Source: Desulfuromusa sp. (GTDB lineage: Bacteria > Desulfobacterota > Desulfuromonadia > Desulfuromonadales > Geopsychrobacteraceae). From it: 6,601 nt of DNA. The notes below the pieces were generated by a model. It was not told the DNA's origin and did no database searches. It saw only the letters and a program-made list of their open reading frames with translations. Made by a program: the position numbers and the translations under genes. Shown here piece after piece: positions 6,383-6,601 of the stretch (position 1 is the stretch's first letter; each line of letters starts with the position of its first letter). The DNA is taken from contig JAOZMV010000082.1 of the NCBI GenBank assembly GCA_029934095.1, forward strand, positions 1 to 6,601, in the 5' to 3' direction.

Positions 6383-6601
6383 TTATGTCGTTACCGTCGT
6401 CATCATCGGTTTCAGGTCGGCAAAAGTTTTCAGAATATAATCGATCTGCTCGGAGGTATGGGCGGCACTGATACTGCAACGCAACAAGGACAACCCTGCC
6501 GGGGCAGCGGGAGGGAACACCAGGTTGACGTAGATACCTTTGACCAATATTGCTTTCCAGGCAAAAAGAGCACTCTCTTTAGTTGGGACGCGGATCGCAA
6601 C
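6383..6601 (-). CDS. Alpha-oxoamine synthase family PLP enzyme, C-terminal 72 residues only
   Basis: The frame is open from the right edge to a TAA at 6385-6383, so only the C-terminal domain of a protein usually near 400 residues is visible. Seen: VKGIYVNLVFPPAAPAG followed by LLRCSISAAHTSEQIDYIL. This is the C-terminal signature of the family that includes 2-amino-3-ketobutyrate CoA ligase, 8-amino-7-oxononanoate synthase and serine palmitoyltransferase. The NLVFPPAAPAG form looks closer to the serine palmitoyltransferase-like branch than to BioF, though this is a weak judgement from a fragment. Family enzymes join an amino acid to an acyl thioester with loss of CO2, giving an alpha-amino ketone. 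The catalytic PLP lysine lies outside the window. Same strand as the synthase genes, 219 bases upstream; it may share their pathway or belong to a separate unit that ends here. Confidence 0.85.
   Translation of the reverse strand, partial: VAIRVPTKESALFAWKAILVKGIYVNLVFPPAAPAGLSLLRCSISAAHTSEQIDYILKTFADLKPMMTTVTT

Noticed and set aside
6282..6479. 65-codon minus-strand frame across the PLP enzyme end and the spacer, including a 20-codon frame from 6344
   Set aside because: The first half is out of frame with the well-supported PLP enzyme end. The second half is short, has a weak ribosome site and matches no family I recognise.

Overview
All supportable genes in this 6.6 kb window lie on the minus strand and read right to left in an operon-like series. 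In transcription order they are: the C-terminal end of an alpha-oxoamine synthase family PLP enzyme (cut by the right edge), a NeuB-type sialic/nonulosonic acid synthase, a short-chain dehydrogenase/reductase (SDR) resembling PtmA of flagellin glycosylation clusters, an aldehyde dehydrogenase, a NeuA-type CMP-sugar cytidylyltransferase, and a single-chain transketolase-like thiamine diphosphate enzyme (C-terminus cut by the left edge). No tRNA, rRNA, CRISPR, insertion sequence or long repeat was seen, and the long plus-strand reading frames are shadows of these genes.

The organism looks like a Gram-negative bacterium, most likely a proteobacterium. The base composition is moderate, there are clear Shine-Dalgarno sites, and the gene set is typical of surface polysaccharide or flagellin glycosylation loci. 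The sequence does not fix the genus.

Layout: 6383-6601 is the end of the PLP enzyme. 6164-6382 is a 219-base spacer, the largest in the window and the likeliest place for a promoter, though no strong one is visible. 5087-6163 (synthase) overlaps 4287-5090 (SDR) by a GTGA junction. A 126-base gap precedes the aldehyde dehydrogenase (2688-4160). The cytidylyltransferase (1895-2653) follows closely. The transketolase (1880 to the left edge) has a ribosome binding site that shares bases with the cytidylyltransferase stop codon.

NeuB condenses an aldose with phosphoenolpyruvate to give a 3-deoxy-2-ulosonic acid, and NeuA activates that acid as its CMP derivative. These two, with the PtmA-like SDR, indicate synthesis of a sialic-acid-like sugar for capsule, O-antigen or flagellin. 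The less usual part is the supply side: an alpha-oxoamine synthase, an aldehyde dehydrogenase and a transketolase, none of which belongs to the textbook NeuAc, legionaminic or pseudaminic acid routes. By alignment from memory, NeuB lacks the arginine tied to the N-acetyl group of ManNAc (Ser314 here). The transketolase lacks three residues that hold the substrate phosphate in E. coli TktA. The inference is that this cluster makes a non-standard CMP-ulosonic acid from an unusual, perhaps unphosphorylated, aldehyde precursor. That is a hypothesis, not a demonstrated pathway.
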